Source of the DNA: Piscirickettsiaceae bacterium NZ-RLO1
Lineage (GTDB): Bacteria; Pseudomonadota; Gammaproteobacteria; Piscirickettsiales; Piscirickettsiaceae
Assembly (NCBI GenBank): GCA_001644975.1
Contig: LVCQ01000003.1
Coordinates: forward strand, 1-53,828
DNA: 53,828 nucleotides
Direction of reading: 5' to 3'
The position numbers and the translations under genes were made by a program. Below, one piece after another: positions 38,255 through 47,283 of this stretch. The notes below the pieces were generated by a model. That model had not been told where the DNA came from. It did not search any database and worked only from the letters and a program-made list of their open reading frames with translations. The number at the start of each line of letters is the position of its first letter. Position 1 is the stretch's first letter.

Positions 38255-38563
38255 TTAAGGTCTGGCAAAGGGTATGTATTTTTGAATCGTGAAGATTTTT
38301 ATTTTTTTTGAATGAGATGATGAGGTGATTTTATGAGTTCGCCAGGGTTGAATGCGAAAACGTAAATTGCTAATTCCCCATAGCAAGGCAATAGCAAGAA
38401 TAGCAATAACACGTGGAAGAGGGTCGATAAAATAATAATGATTATTAAACCCTAATAATGGGCTATAAAACCATATAACTGGGCAAAGAGCAAGGCATAG
38501 CAGAAGCGTAATAAAGGTTCTGCTAAGGGCGGTAGAGAGTATCTTTTTTATTAATTTGATCAT
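38255..38563 (-). CDS. tssM: TssM N-terminal fragment, frameshifted at an A8 tract
   Basis: A 102-codon frame with two membrane helices, 'FITLLLCLALCPVIWFYSPLLGF' (about 18-40) and 'RVIAILAIALLWGISNLRF' (about 51-69), as in the TssM N terminus. About 16 residues after the second helix it meets eight A residues (38302-38309) in 'CAT TCA AAA AAA AT'. One more A would join it in frame with the 35394-38123 gene. The final 18 residues after the tract are out-of-frame sequence. It lies 12 bases after tssL. Slippage on the A tract during transcription could yield some full-length product. Confidence 0.75.
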   Translation of the reverse strand: MIKLIKKILSTALSRTFITLLLCLALCPVIWFYSPLLGFNNHYYFIDPLPRVIAILAIALLWGISNLRFRIQPWRTHKITSSSHSKKIKIFTIQKYIPFARP

Positions 38564-38575
38564 GGCATTGCCTTA

Positions 38576-39286
38576 TTAATGCATGAGTGTGCTAAGGAGT
38601 TTATATGTGGGTGATGAATATTCGTAGAGCGTGACTGTTAAAATTATATAAAAAATGATTAAAAACAGTAATGAGCTGATTATTGTTTTTTTGATTAGTG
38701 TTGTTTTTTTTGGTTTTTTATTAATAATGTTAGTTTTTATATTGGTTTCTTTAGGGTGGTATTTATCTAATTTTTCTTTTAAATTGTGGTTGATTTTAGC
38801 TAATTGAATATCGCCATCTGTTTGTGAACCATAGCGACCTTTAAAGCCAAAGTTAATTGCTAATTGAATTAAGTCTAATATATCATTAAATGAGTCAATC
38901 TTATCTAAGCAGTGTTGGTGAATTTTATAAAATTTCTCTCCGCCCCAAGACTCATTAAAGAAAAAATGGAGGGCACTTGCTTTATCCCACTCTATTTTTT
39001 GTGACCAAGAGTGTAATAAAATTGTTTCATCAATAATACAGCAGAGAATATAAGTAGAAGCTTTAATTTTTTCTTGACTGATGGATGATTTATTGCACTG
39101 CTCTATATATATATTAAGATTAGAGATAACACGATTTCTAAGTGAATAGATGTCAAATTTTTTATCATAGTTTATTTCAAATAATAAACTAAATATTGAG
39201 CTTGAAGCTTGAATTAGTAAGTTATCTGAAATAATAATTGAATTATTGCTTTCTGGTGTATTGAATAATTCTGCCGCTAAACTCAT
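38576..39286 (-). CDS. tssL: T6SS protein TssL (DotU-like)
   Basis: TssL is the inner-membrane partner of TssM; its cytoplasmic hook-like domain recruits the baseplate. The 236-residue product has the helical domain with 'STYILCCIIDETILLHSW' and 'FFNESWGGEKFYKIHQHCLD', the E-S-W-G-G-E-x-F motif of the family. It has one C-terminal membrane helix at about 204-224. No peptidoglycan-binding extension follows, as in the shorter TssL class. It lies 4 bases downstream of tssK. Confidence 0.9.
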   Translation of the reverse strand: MSLAAELFNTPESNNSIIISDNLLIQASSSIFSLLFEINYDKKFDIYSLRNRVISNLNIYIEQCNKSSISQEKIKASTYILCCIIDETILLHSWSQKIEWDKASALHFFFNESWGGEKFYKIHQHCLDKIDSFNDILDLIQLAINFGFKGRYGSQTDGDIQLAKINHNLKEKLDKYHPKETNIKTNIINKKPKKTTLIKKTIISSLLFLIIFYIILTVTLYEYSSPTYKLLSTLMH

Positions 39287-39290
39287 ATTA

Positions 39291-40598
39291 TTATTCCTCT
39301 TTCATTGCCCATAAATAAAGCTTCATGTCAGGGATGAAATCACTGATATGCATGGCAATGCTACGAGAGTGAATGAGTGATTCCCATTTATCATGAAAGT
39401 GATTAATTTCAAAATATGATGTGTTTTCATAAAAAGGAATGTTATAGGGTAGGCGGATAATCGTATCAATAGGAATGCCTGGTAACTGCAAACGAATTAA
39501 GTCATTGATTTCATCAGGTGAGGCGATTTTAATCAAATAGGGAAGCTGATTGCGAATAATATCTTTATTAATTTTACCTGAAACAGCAAGAATAATGCGG
39601 TGATTTGGTGTAACCTTTTCTAATGAACCAAGAAACACGCTGTTATCCATATAGTTAATGGGTATTTCAATGATATTATCTTCAATGACATAATTCAATA
39701 CTTGGTGTAGAGCCTGGTTGAGTTTATGAAAGCTATTATATAGATGAATATGGTCATAGGTGATTTTTTCATAATAACGAGATTTTGTTGTGAACGTTGC
39801 AACTTCATTAATTAGTTGTAACAAGTATTCGAAGATTTTAATAGGGGGAATATGATTGTGATCAAGAGCGTGCTCTAGAAGTGGTAAGTAGCGGTTGACT
39901 GATTGTAGTATTAATAAACCCACCATACCTCGATCTATACTGCTATTGTCAGCAAAGCGTGTTGCTAGACTATGGCGACGTTGCTGCAGAATCTGTACAG
40001 AGTCTTCAAGTAAGCTTTGAATGGCTGGATTGCCTTGGCTACAGAGTAAGGGCGGAGAGAAGTCTGTACGAAACGTTGGAGTATTATCACTTTTATATTT
40101 AGAAAATTGTAAAATAGGAATATACTCAAAATCAGCAGTATTGTCTGTTGTTAAAAAAATATTAAGTTTACTGACAATAAGATCTTCATATTCATTTAGG
40201 CTATCTGTTGTATTTTTAACTTTTTTACGGATTGCATTATATCTTGTTTTTGATGGTGTGCTTTCAAGGTCAACTTCAAGACCAACTTCATTTGATTTGG
40301 TAATGGCTAGATAAATGATCGTATTTGTTTCAATATTGCCTAAGGTTAAGCTTGAAATATCACCCTGGCCTGCATTTATGAAAGTGCCATCTGGAAAAAT
40401 TGCTGAACATTGTTGAATGGTAAGCTTGCCTTGTTGTAAGTCTATTGAATTAATGGTAATAGATTTGATACCCCAGGCATATTTATGCAAGGAAAGTTGG
40501 TATTGCGTGAGTAAGGTTTCAAAATAACGGTCTTGTTGTTGAAAGTGGTGAGGCTTTAAAAATAAGCCCTCAGACCAAACAACCTTGCCTGTATCCAT
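39291..40598 (-). CDS. tssK: T6SS baseplate protein TssK
   Basis: TssK joins the baseplate wedges (TssE-F-G) to the TssJLM membrane complex. The 435-residue protein begins 'KVVWSEGLFLKPHHFQQQDRYFE', the hallmark of the family, and the rest follows the shoulder/neck/head order with a helical head and a C-terminal 'LYLWAMKEE'. It lies between tssJ (76 bases) and tssL (4 bases). Confidence 0.94.
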   Translation of the reverse strand: MDTGKVVWSEGLFLKPHHFQQQDRYFETLLTQYQLSLHKYAWGIKSITINSIDLQQGKLTIQQCSAIFPDGTFINAGQGDISSLTLGNIETNTIIYLAITKSNEVGLEVDLESTPSKTRYNAIRKKVKNTTDSLNEYEDLIVSKLNIFLTTDNTADFEYIPILQFSKYKSDNTPTFRTDFSPPLLCSQGNPAIQSLLEDSVQILQQRRHSLATRFADNSSIDRGMVGLLILQSVNRYLPLLEHALDHNHIPPIKIFEYLLQLINEVATFTTKSRYYEKITYDHIHLYNSFHKLNQALHQVLNYVIEDNIIEIPINYMDNSVFLGSLEKVTPNHRIILAVSGKINKDIIRNQLPYLIKIASPDEINDLIRLQLPGIPIDTIIRLPYNIPFYENTSYFEINHFHDKWESLIHSRSIAMHISDFIPDMKLYLWAMKEE

Positions 40599-40674
40599 TA
40601 TATTATCCTTCTTTATTTTGCCATAACTTAAACTTAACTATTATATTAATTGGCTTATAGTAGTTTCTGATGAC

Positions 40675-41112
40675 TTATCGGTTTATATGCATTGTATTGC
40701 TATCAAGTTTAATCGTAAGAGTGACAGAGCTTGGATGGGTGCTAATATCAATAACTTTTTTCCAGTTATCACTAGGAAGGTTTCGATAGGCCGCAAAAAT
40801 GCCAATATAATTTTCTGTTTTTGTGAGTGGTAATGATAAGGCTTTGGCTTGTCCAGGGTAGATCTCGAAAGTATATGATTTGACTAAGGAGTCATCTAAT
40901 GTTTTTGATGGATTTGTTAGGCTTTTAAAATTAGCGAGGTCAAATAGCTCACGCTGTTTCATTGTATATAAATACATAACAACAGGGGAGGGGTGATGAT
41001 TAATATCTGGATTAAGATGATCTGTCGCGCTCACATTTAGATGTAAGCCGGGGTGGCAACCTGTGAGAATAATAGATAAAGTAAATAATAAAATGAGAAG
41101 AATATTTTTCAT
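40675..41112 (-). CDS. tssJ: T6SS outer-membrane lipoprotein TssJ
   Basis: TssJ anchors the membrane complex in the outer membrane. The 145-residue precursor ends its signal peptide with the lipobox L-T-G-C19; the mature part is a transthyretin-like beta sandwich. It contains 'SPVVMYLYTMKQRELFDLANFKSL', which fits the conserved P-v-x-v-r-l-Y-x-L-k stretch. It heads the minus-strand arm tssJ-K-L-M, with a promoter at 41155-41182. Confidence 0.88.
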   Translation of the reverse strand: MKNILLILLFTLSIILTGCHPGLHLNVSATDHLNPDINHHPSPVVMYLYTMKQRELFDLANFKSLTNPSKTLDDSLVKSYTFEIYPGQAKALSLPLTKTENYIGIFAAYRNLPSDNWKKVIDISTHPSSVTLTIKLDSNTMHINR

Positions 41113-41154
41113 TTTATGGAGATTTTTCCTTTTATTCTTATTGGGCCTGAAAAT

Positions 41155-41182
41155 AATATACCATGAAAATTTGTGATCACAA
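41155..41182 (-). promoter_or_regulatory. tssJ promoter with perfect 12-bp palindrome at the -35
   Basis: Read on the minus strand, TTGTGA and TATATT are separated by 16 bases and lie 43-70 bases ahead of the tssJ ATG. The -35 is half of TTGTGATCACAA (41171-41182), a perfect palindrome of a kind many dimeric regulators bind. Protein binding here could close this arm. Confidence 0.55.
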
Positions 41183-41306
41183 GGATTTTAACATGTTGAT
41201 ATTAAAGAACTATTAATATTATGTTTTTTTATATAGAAAAATTTCATAGTTTTTATTTGATTGGAAATGTTTAACAAAACTTTAACTTTTCTTGGTGCTG
41301 TCTCTG

Positions 41307-41334
41307 TTGATATCATTTTTTCAGGTAGTATAAT
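41307..41334 (+). promoter_or_regulatory. Sigma70-like promoter of the plus-strand T6SS arm
   Basis: TTGATA, a 16-base spacer and TATAAT lie 40 bases before the ATG of the DUF2169 gene. It is the best promoter match in the window and would drive the accessory genes and possibly tssA to tssG. Confidence 0.65.
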
Positions 41335-41373
41335 GGCTGCGTATCCACTCAAAATTGTGCTGGAAAATAGCCA

Positions 41374-42885
41374 ATGAAAATATATAAAGGCACAGAACAT
41401 GCAGCTTTGACTCGTTGCTATGGTTTTGATAGTAGGCTTTATTTGACCATTTCTATTATGGTTCCATTTGAAATTAGTCACAGGCAATTACTTCATGAAA
41501 AAATAATATGGAAAGATTGTTTGGCGCAGCTATGTGATTTTGAGCATTTGGATCCATATGGTATTGCTAAGAAAAATGCAGATATACTGGTGCAAGGAGC
41601 CGCTTATGCACAAGAGCCTACAGAGCAGACAACAGTAAAATTGCATTTTGAATCTATAGAAAAAACTCTTTTAGTTTCTGGAGATCGTTATTGGCAGGAG
41701 TCTACTATTGGCTCTCAGGCAAGTGAAGCACAAAAATTTCAGCGCTTAGAAGTAAATTATCGTAATGCGTTTGGTGGTGAAAAATTTAGTCTTAATCCAT
41801 TAGGAAAGGGAGCAGCGCCTCAAAAAGAGTTATGGTGTTTGCCAAATATTGAATATCTACACGATCGTCAGCTTCAGCCAAGTCAGTCGGTGAGCCCTGC
41901 GTCCTTTGGCCCTATTAGCGCTTTATGGCAGCCACGATTAGATTATGCAGGAACCTATAATCAAGAATGGTTAGACCAGCATTGGCCTTATTTTCCAGGA
42001 GATATTAATTGGCAGTATTTTAATATTGCACCGGCAGACCAGCAACTTCCCTTTATGCTGATAGGAAACGAGCACTTTTACTTGCAAAATATGAATGCAA
42101 AACATCCTCGTCTTGAAGGGCAATTACCGGGAATGCGTGTGCGTTGTTTTGTTGAATCTTTGGAAAATAAAGATAAAATTTATGCAGAAACACCCATGCA
42201 GCTTGATACATGTTGGCTATTTCCAGACCTATTAACAGGAGTCATGATTTTTCATGGCCAAGTTGCGGTTATTGATGAAGATGCGTCTAATATAAGTTTT
42301 TTGCAAATAGAAAGTGAGTTTTTAAATAATCCTCTTGATATTCAAGATTATAAAAAGAAGTCAGCTGATCGAGTTAAAAACCCTGAAAAATATTTGCCTA
42401 AATCTGCACATGATGATTTTGATGATTTTAAAGAGCTTGAAAGTGAGTTGGAAAGTTTATTTGCGAAAAATCGTAAGAAAATGGATTTAGCGAAGCAAGA
42501 ATATGATAAAAAAATGGTCGATGCTAAGAAAAAAGTAGTAAAGATGCATCAGGAGATGGTTGATCACCAGGATCTTGATTATATAAAAAAAATGCATGCG
42601 GTGAATCAACCTAAGGCAACAGGAATGGATATGCCTATGTTTAAAGGTAATATGCCTACACCGAAGGGGATGGAGCAGTGGCGAGGTATGCAACTTGATG
42701 ATTTTAGTCGGCATATGCATGAATCTACAGCTAAAATGTACGAGATGATGGGAAAAATGAACCAGAGTGTGAAGTCTTTAGATGTGAATGACCCTACATC
42801 CTATGATCAATATAAACAGCTAATGGAACAATATCAGGAGAATATGCAGGTTTTATTAAAGTCAATGCAGAAAGTGCCAGGTTAA
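41374..42885 (+). CDS. DUF2169-family T6SS accessory protein
   Basis: DUF2169 proteins occur next to T6SS cargo and PAAR-type genes, with pentapeptide and DUF3540 partners, and probably act as adaptors for loading. Here the 503-residue protein has the family core in about residues 1-300: 'YRNAFGGEKFSLNPLGKG', 'LPNIEYLHDRQLQPSQSVSPASFGPIS', 'WPYFPGDINWQYFNIAPADQQL'. A C-terminal extension of about 190 residues is Lys/Met-rich and coiled-coil-like ('KKMVDAKKKVVKMHQEMVDHQ', then Met-rich repeats). The start is ATG 41374. It is first of the plus arm and 5 bases ahead of the first pentapeptide gene. Confidence 0.85.
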   Translation: MKIYKGTEHAALTRCYGFDSRLYLTISIMVPFEISHRQLLHEKIIWKDCLAQLCDFEHLDPYGIAKKNADILVQGAAYAQEPTEQTTVKLHFESIEKTLLVSGDRYWQESTIGSQASEAQKFQRLEVNYRNAFGGEKFSLNPLGKGAAPQKELWCLPNIEYLHDRQLQPSQSVSPASFGPISALWQPRLDYAGTYNQEWLDQHWPYFPGDINWQYFNIAPADQQLPFMLIGNEHFYLQNMNAKHPRLEGQLPGMRVRCFVESLENKDKIYAETPMQLDTCWLFPDLLTGVMIFHGQVAVIDEDASNISFLQIESEFLNNPLDIQDYKKKSADRVKNPEKYLPKSAHDDFDDFKELESELESLFAKNRKKMDLAKQEYDKKMVDAKKKVVKMHQEMVDHQDLDYIKKMHAVNQPKATGMDMPMFKGNMPTPKGMEQWRGMQLDDFSRHMHESTAKMYEMMGKMNQSVKSLDVNDPTSYDQYKQLMEQYQENMQVLLKSMQKVPG

Positions 42886-42890
42886 TAACC

Positions 42891-44117
42891 ATGCTTACAA
42901 AAACTAGATTTATGCGAAAAATGAGAAAAGGCGAGTTACTTGAAGGCCAATCAATTAGCTGTATGACTTTTTCTAACAATGAGCTGAATCAGTTTAATAT
43001 GCAAGGATTAAGGTTTGGTTCCTGTCAGTTTATTGGTTGTGATATTGAGCAGGCAAACTTTAACCATGTTACTTTTGAACACTGTAAGTTCTATCTATCA
43101 AAATTTAATAAAGTTCAATTAAATAATGCCATGTTTATTAATTGTACTATTGAAAATATTGACTTTAATAACATAGTCGCAAATAATATGAAATTAAGTG
43201 AAAGTAATATGCTGAATGTTACTTTTGATTCATCTGAATGTGATGAATTTAGCGCAAATGAAAGTAAAATCCACTGTTTACACGCTAAGAGCACTAATTT
43301 TTCTGGTTTAAATATAATGAAATCTGTGATAGAGCACAGCATATTTGACGACTGCAATTTAGTTTTTGCTAACTTTTATGAGATTGCAAGCCGGTCGATT
43401 AATTTTTTATCATCAAAAATGACAGGTTGCTCTTTTTTAAAAAGCACATTGATCAAATCTAAATTTTTTGAGTCAAGATGTATTAATTTATCACTATCAA
43501 TGTGTCAATTGACGCATAGTGTTGTTGAAAAATCTGATTTTACGTTAGCTGACTTTACAAAATCTACACTTTTTTCGGTAAAATTTGATCAAACTAATTT
43601 AAAAAAAGCATCAATGTCTTTGGTGAATGCTGAAGATGTTACTATGATCTCTTGTGATTTATTTAAGCTTGGCGCACATAAAGCTTCTTTTTTGCGATTA
43701 AATATTGCTAAGTGTCATTTAAAAGAGAGTAGTTGGTGTAACACTAAAATTGATGAATCTGATTTTTCAGAGGTTCAGGGTTTGAAGTCATCATTTTTTA
43801 ATAGTGAAATTAAGGGTTCTAATTTTTATCGAGCTAGATTGATCGAATCTGGGCTGTCTGGAGCATTTATTTATCAATGCAACTTTACATCAGCAAACCT
43901 ATTAAATTCTGAATTATCTAAGGCAAGCTGTATTTTTACTAATTTTTTAGGTGCGAATTTATTTAATTGTGGTTTTTATAATACACGGTTTGTTGAAGTT
44001 AATATTAAAGATGCTTTGACTAATAAATATTTAGAAAGAGTGATTGATAAAAGTTTGGCGGAAGAAAGTCACCAATCTGCTTTGGTTGTTCGATCAGATC
44101 AAGGTGCTATATGTTAA
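42891..44117 (+). CDS. Pentapeptide-repeat protein 1 of the T6SS module
   Basis: Almost the whole 408-residue length follows the five-residue A(D/N)LXX-type rhythm, with Phe, Leu or Met at the central position ('NFNHVTFEHCKFYLSKFNKV', 'GSNFYRARLIESGLSGAFIYQCNF'). This predicts a quadrilateral beta-helix. Such proteins accompany DUF2169 and DUF3540 in some T6SS loci, where they may cap or link cargo; other pentapeptide proteins mimic DNA. Cys and Ser are frequent for the class. It overlaps the next gene by 7 bases. No catalytic motif is visible. Confidence 0.85.
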   Translation: MLTKTRFMRKMRKGELLEGQSISCMTFSNNELNQFNMQGLRFGSCQFIGCDIEQANFNHVTFEHCKFYLSKFNKVQLNNAMFINCTIENIDFNNIVANNMKLSESNMLNVTFDSSECDEFSANESKIHCLHAKSTNFSGLNIMKSVIEHSIFDDCNLVFANFYEIASRSINFLSSKMTGCSFLKSTLIKSKFFESRCINLSLSMCQLTHSVVEKSDFTLADFTKSTLFSVKFDQTNLKKASMSLVNAEDVTMISCDLFKLGAHKASFLRLNIAKCHLKESSWCNTKIDESDFSEVQGLKSSFFNSEIKGSNFYRARLIESGLSGAFIYQCNFTSANLLNSELSKASCIFTNFLGANLFNCGFYNTRFVEVNIKDALTNKYLERVIDKSLAEESHQSALVVRSDQGAIC

Positions 44118-45139
44118 AAGACTATTATTATCAAGAGATAATTTGTGATGTTGACTTTTCTGGTCAAGATTTGTCTGGTCTTTCATTTAATGAGTGCCAA
44201 ATTAATAAATGTAAATTTAATGGAGCTCTATTAACAGGGGCTTCATTCAATCACTGTACAATTGATGAATCAAGCTTTAAAAATAGCAATCAGTCGCTTA
44301 TTTCTATGACTGAGTGTAAACTACTAAATAGTAATTTTCATAAGTCTAAGTTTAAAGGTGCTAATTTTTCTCAGTGTTTTTTTGAAGGTTGTAGTTATAG
44401 TGATTGCGATCTTTTTTCTGTGAGTTTTTTAAAATGCCAGTTATATCACATTGAATTTACCAGTGCTTTGCTTAAACTTTCTTCTTTTTGTGATTCTAAA
44501 TTAAATAAAATTAATTTTTTTCAGGCAAATATTAAAGGGGGTTCTTTTATAAAGTGCCAAAAAGTAGATATTAACTTGACGAGTGCGAATTTAGAGAAAG
44601 CAGTGATCTCACATAGTCATTTTTTAGATTATGATTTTAGTTCTGTTATTTTAGACTCTGTTAATTTTGTGCATTGTAATTTAGAAAGAGCAGTATTTAA
44701 AAGAAATAAGAATATGAAAATGTCTAGATTTATTAATGTAAATTTGAATGAATCTACATTTGAAAGCGTCGATGCAGAATATATTTTTTTGCAGGGAGCT
44801 TTTATTAATAATAGCAGTATTTTAAACGCTAACTTTCTGTCCGCTAATTTTAGTAAAATTGAGGCAGATAATTTAATTATTGAAAATTCAAAACTTTCTG
44901 GAGCAAATTTATCAAAAAGTTTGTTCAGAAACACTAAGTTATTGAATTGTGACTTAACTGCTGCTTTATTGCATTATACACAATTTTATCAATGTGAAAT
45001 TAGCAACAGTGATTTGCTATCTGAGAATTTATATAAAACAAAATTTATGCAAAGTAGAGTTGCAAACAAAGAAATTAATAAAACTTTAGGTTCTAATAAA
45101 GAAATGGAGCTAGCAGATGAGTGGCTACCGGTATACTAG
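44111..45139 (+). CDS. Pentapeptide-repeat protein 2 of the T6SS module
   Basis: A second 342-residue pentapeptide-repeat protein, probably a duplicate of its neighbour. It starts 'VDFSGQDLSGLSFNECQINKCKFNGALLTGASF' and continues through 'LSGANLSKSLFRNTKLLNCDLTAALLHYTQF'. The last 30 residues fall outside the repeat. It overlaps the gene before (7 bases) and the DUF3540 gene after (23 bases), so the four genes are translated as a set. The overlap pattern favours a complex of fixed stoichiometry, as inference. Confidence 0.85.
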   Translation: MLKDYYYQEIICDVDFSGQDLSGLSFNECQINKCKFNGALLTGASFNHCTIDESSFKNSNQSLISMTECKLLNSNFHKSKFKGANFSQCFFEGCSYSDCDLFSVSFLKCQLYHIEFTSALLKLSSFCDSKLNKINFFQANIKGGSFIKCQKVDINLTSANLEKAVISHSHFLDYDFSSVILDSVNFVHCNLERAVFKRNKNMKMSRFINVNLNESTFESVDAEYIFLQGAFINNSSILNANFLSANFSKIEADNLIIENSKLSGANLSKSLFRNTKLLNCDLTAALLHYTQFYQCEISNSDLLSENLYKTKFMQSRVANKEINKTLGSNKEMELADEWLPVY

Positions 45140-45809
45140 CAAGAGTAAACTTAATAGTTCTTCTCACGGCTCTTATGGCTTATATGGCGCAGAGAGTGAT
45201 AATGGCTTGTTACTCTCAGCAACCATTGTGATGAAATCAAAATCGATATACCGTGTGTGCTCAAAGCAATTAGGTGTAATAAATGTTCAGCTTGCTTTCT
45301 CATGTTTAACCGTACCAGAGATTGATGATGAAGTATTAGTTTATTATGAGAATAAAGAGAAATCTGTAATTCTAGCTGTATTAAAGCGTTGCTCCAGTAC
45401 TGCACATTTACTAACTTCAGATAGAAAAATTAAGATTTTAAACGATGAGCTTTCTATTGAGTCTAAAAGGTTTAATCTGAAAATTGATTCTATTGATTTA
45501 GAGGCAAAAAAAATGGAGTTAGACTCAAAAGAAAATCAATTTAAATTTGATCAGTTATCTGTTTTTGGTCTAAGTATGAATGTGGCTATTAATTCTATTC
45601 GCTCTGTTTTTTCTATATTTGATCAAACAATTAAACAGTTTTTGCAAAAAGTTAAATTTTCTGAAAGAAAAATTTCAGAAGCTGAAGTTGTCCATGCTAA
45701 AGAAGTTAATATGAAAATAAATAATAGTTTTGCAATTAAATCAAAACAAACGAATATTCAGTCATCTGAATATGTTAACATTAATAGTGATCTTATTAAT
45801 ATGAGTTGA
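45117..45809 (+). CDS. DUF3540-like protein of the T6SS module
   Basis: The 230-residue protein has a first half rich in beta strands ('GLLLSATIVMKSKSIYRVCS', 'VPEIDDEVLVYYENKEKSVILAVL', an OB-like pattern). The second half is a repetitive strand region ('ELSIESKRFNLKIDSIDLEAKKMELDSKENQF') like the needle of phage spikes. DUF3540 genes sit with DUF2169 and PAAR-like genes; the shape suggests a spike- or needle-related part. It follows pentapeptide gene 2 by overlap and is directly ahead of tssA. No VgrG or PAAR gene is in the window. Confidence 0.7.
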   Translation: MSGYRYTSKSKLNSSSHGSYGLYGAESDNGLLLSATIVMKSKSIYRVCSKQLGVINVQLAFSCLTVPEIDDEVLVYYENKEKSVILAVLKRCSSTAHLLTSDRKIKILNDELSIESKRFNLKIDSIDLEAKKMELDSKENQFKFDQLSVFGLSMNVAINSIRSVFSIFDQTIKQFLQKVKFSERKISEAEVVHAKEVNMKINNSFAIKSKQTNIQSSEYVNINSDLINMS

Positions 45810-45813
45810 TGTG

Positions 45814-47283
45814 ATGAGTCCAGTCGTTGAGCCTCTATTAGACCCGCATGAGTATAAGTACAGTGATGAATACTTATTAATAACTGCTGAGATTAACAAA
45901 TTAAGCTCAAATAATCCTGATGCTGTCGAATGGTCTACTGTCCATAAAAATTGTCAATCAATTCTAGAAAAAATTAATGATTTTGTTTTATCTGGATATC
46001 TAATATTTTCATGCTTAAAACTTAAAAAATCTAATGAATTTGAAATATCACTTGATTATTTGTCATGCCTAATAAAAAATCATTATAGTAATCCACAGGC
46101 AATGCCTAAGAAAACACGTTTTAAATACTCGGCATTAGAGTGGCTTTATGAGCGTATTAAAAGTGAGAGCCTTGATTTTCCTGATTACAGTCTTAATGAA
46201 AAATTAATTAATGATATTTTAAGTAAAGTTAATAAGCTTGATCAAGTTTTGTTAGATCATGATATTAACTTGTCCTTCTCATCATTATGTACAGCATTGA
46301 AAAAAAAGTCTAAGCTTCTTGAACAAGAGTATTCTCAAAAAGAGTCAAAAATAATAGGAACTGGTCAGGATATAAGCGATAGTAATAATACTAGTGATAG
46401 TGCATCACACGGGGAAATGTTCTCAGAAGAAGAGCTTGTTATCAAGTTATTGCAGGAAAATATAGATAAAATAAAAATAACGAATAAAGTCACTGCAGAT
46501 ATAATTAATATTAATCGCTCATTAACTTGGCATCGTGTAAATGAAGAAGAGGAAGACTTTTATGCGACATTAGTTAGCGTTGATGGGGCTAGTATTGATG
46601 ATATTTATCAAGTTAAATACTTAATTGATCAAGAGCGTTATATGGAAACTGCGATTCACTTAGAGAATCTATTTTGTCAGTATCCATTGTCATTAGATAT
46701 ACAGTATTACTTATTTATTTGTGCAGATAAAATAAATGATCGCTTATTGGTTGAGGCTATAACTCATAATTTAAATATATTTTTTAATAAATATCCTCAA
46801 ATAATTTTTTATAGCCTAGCTAATTCTCAAGCTTGTGCGTCTAAAAAAACGGTTGCTTGGTTTGAAGAGGTTATATTGAGAAATAAGAAAGTTGATAGTG
46901 TATCTGATTTAAAATTTTCTGATATCCATCAGCTTATTCGTTATTATGAAAAAAAATCAAAAGAGCAGTTATCTACACTTGATCAACTTGGCCTATACCT
47001 TGATCGTTCTTGGCAGCTTGTTAAAATGAATTATTTGGATATGGCAGTTAGCGCACTGGAAAAGATATATAAAGATTTAAATAATAACCCTATTTTAATT
47101 GATTTATCCAATGAAAATACGTATTACATTAAGTGTATTTCTTTGCTGTATCATTGCTACTCTAGGAAGGAAATTGATAGTAACTTACAAGAATACCAAT
47201 ATGAAATTTATAAAACTGTTTTGGAAAGCCTAAGTGTATATTATCCTAATGTGCTTTTAATGAAGGAGATAAGTAATGAGTGA
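45814..47283 (+). CDS. tssA: T6SS protein TssA
   Basis: TssA organises baseplate priming and sheath growth. The N-terminal ImpA-like segment reads 'DPHEYKYSDEYLLITAEINKL' with 'AVEWSTVHKNCQSILEK', matching the usual G-x-d-l-r-Y-d-p-e-f and V-D-W pattern. The middle has a polar linker (about residues 180-215). The C-terminal half ('WHRVNEEEEDFYATL', helical repeats to the end) resembles the VasJ/EvpK class. The 490-residue length fits. It starts 4 bases after the DUF3540 gene and overlaps tssB by 8 bases, so it belongs to one transcript with tssB, C, E, F and G. ATG 45814 is preferred over GTG 45811, with weak ribosome evidence for either. Confidence 0.8.
   Translation: MSPVVEPLLDPHEYKYSDEYLLITAEINKLSSNNPDAVEWSTVHKNCQSILEKINDFVLSGYLIFSCLKLKKSNEFEISLDYLSCLIKNHYSNPQAMPKKTRFKYSALEWLYERIKSESLDFPDYSLNEKLINDILSKVNKLDQVLLDHDINLSFSSLCTALKKKSKLLEQEYSQKESKIIGTGQDISDSNNTSDSASHGEMFSEEELVIKLLQENIDKIKITNKVTADIININRSLTWHRVNEEEEDFYATLVSVDGASIDDIYQVKYLIDQERYMETAIHLENLFCQYPLSLDIQYYLFICADKINDRLLVEAITHNLNIFFNKYPQIIFYSLANSQACASKKTVAWFEEVILRNKKVDSVSDLKFSDIHQLIRYYEKKSKEQLSTLDQLGLYLDRSWQLVKMNYLDMAVSALEKIYKDLNNNPILIDLSNENTYYIKCISLLYHCYSRKEIDSNLQEYQYEIYKTVLESLSVYYPNVLLMKEISNE

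Noticed and set aside
45117-45809. Calling the DUF3540 gene VgrG
   Set aside because: It lacks the gp27-like domains and the length of VgrG; only the OB-like and needle-like pattern is shared.
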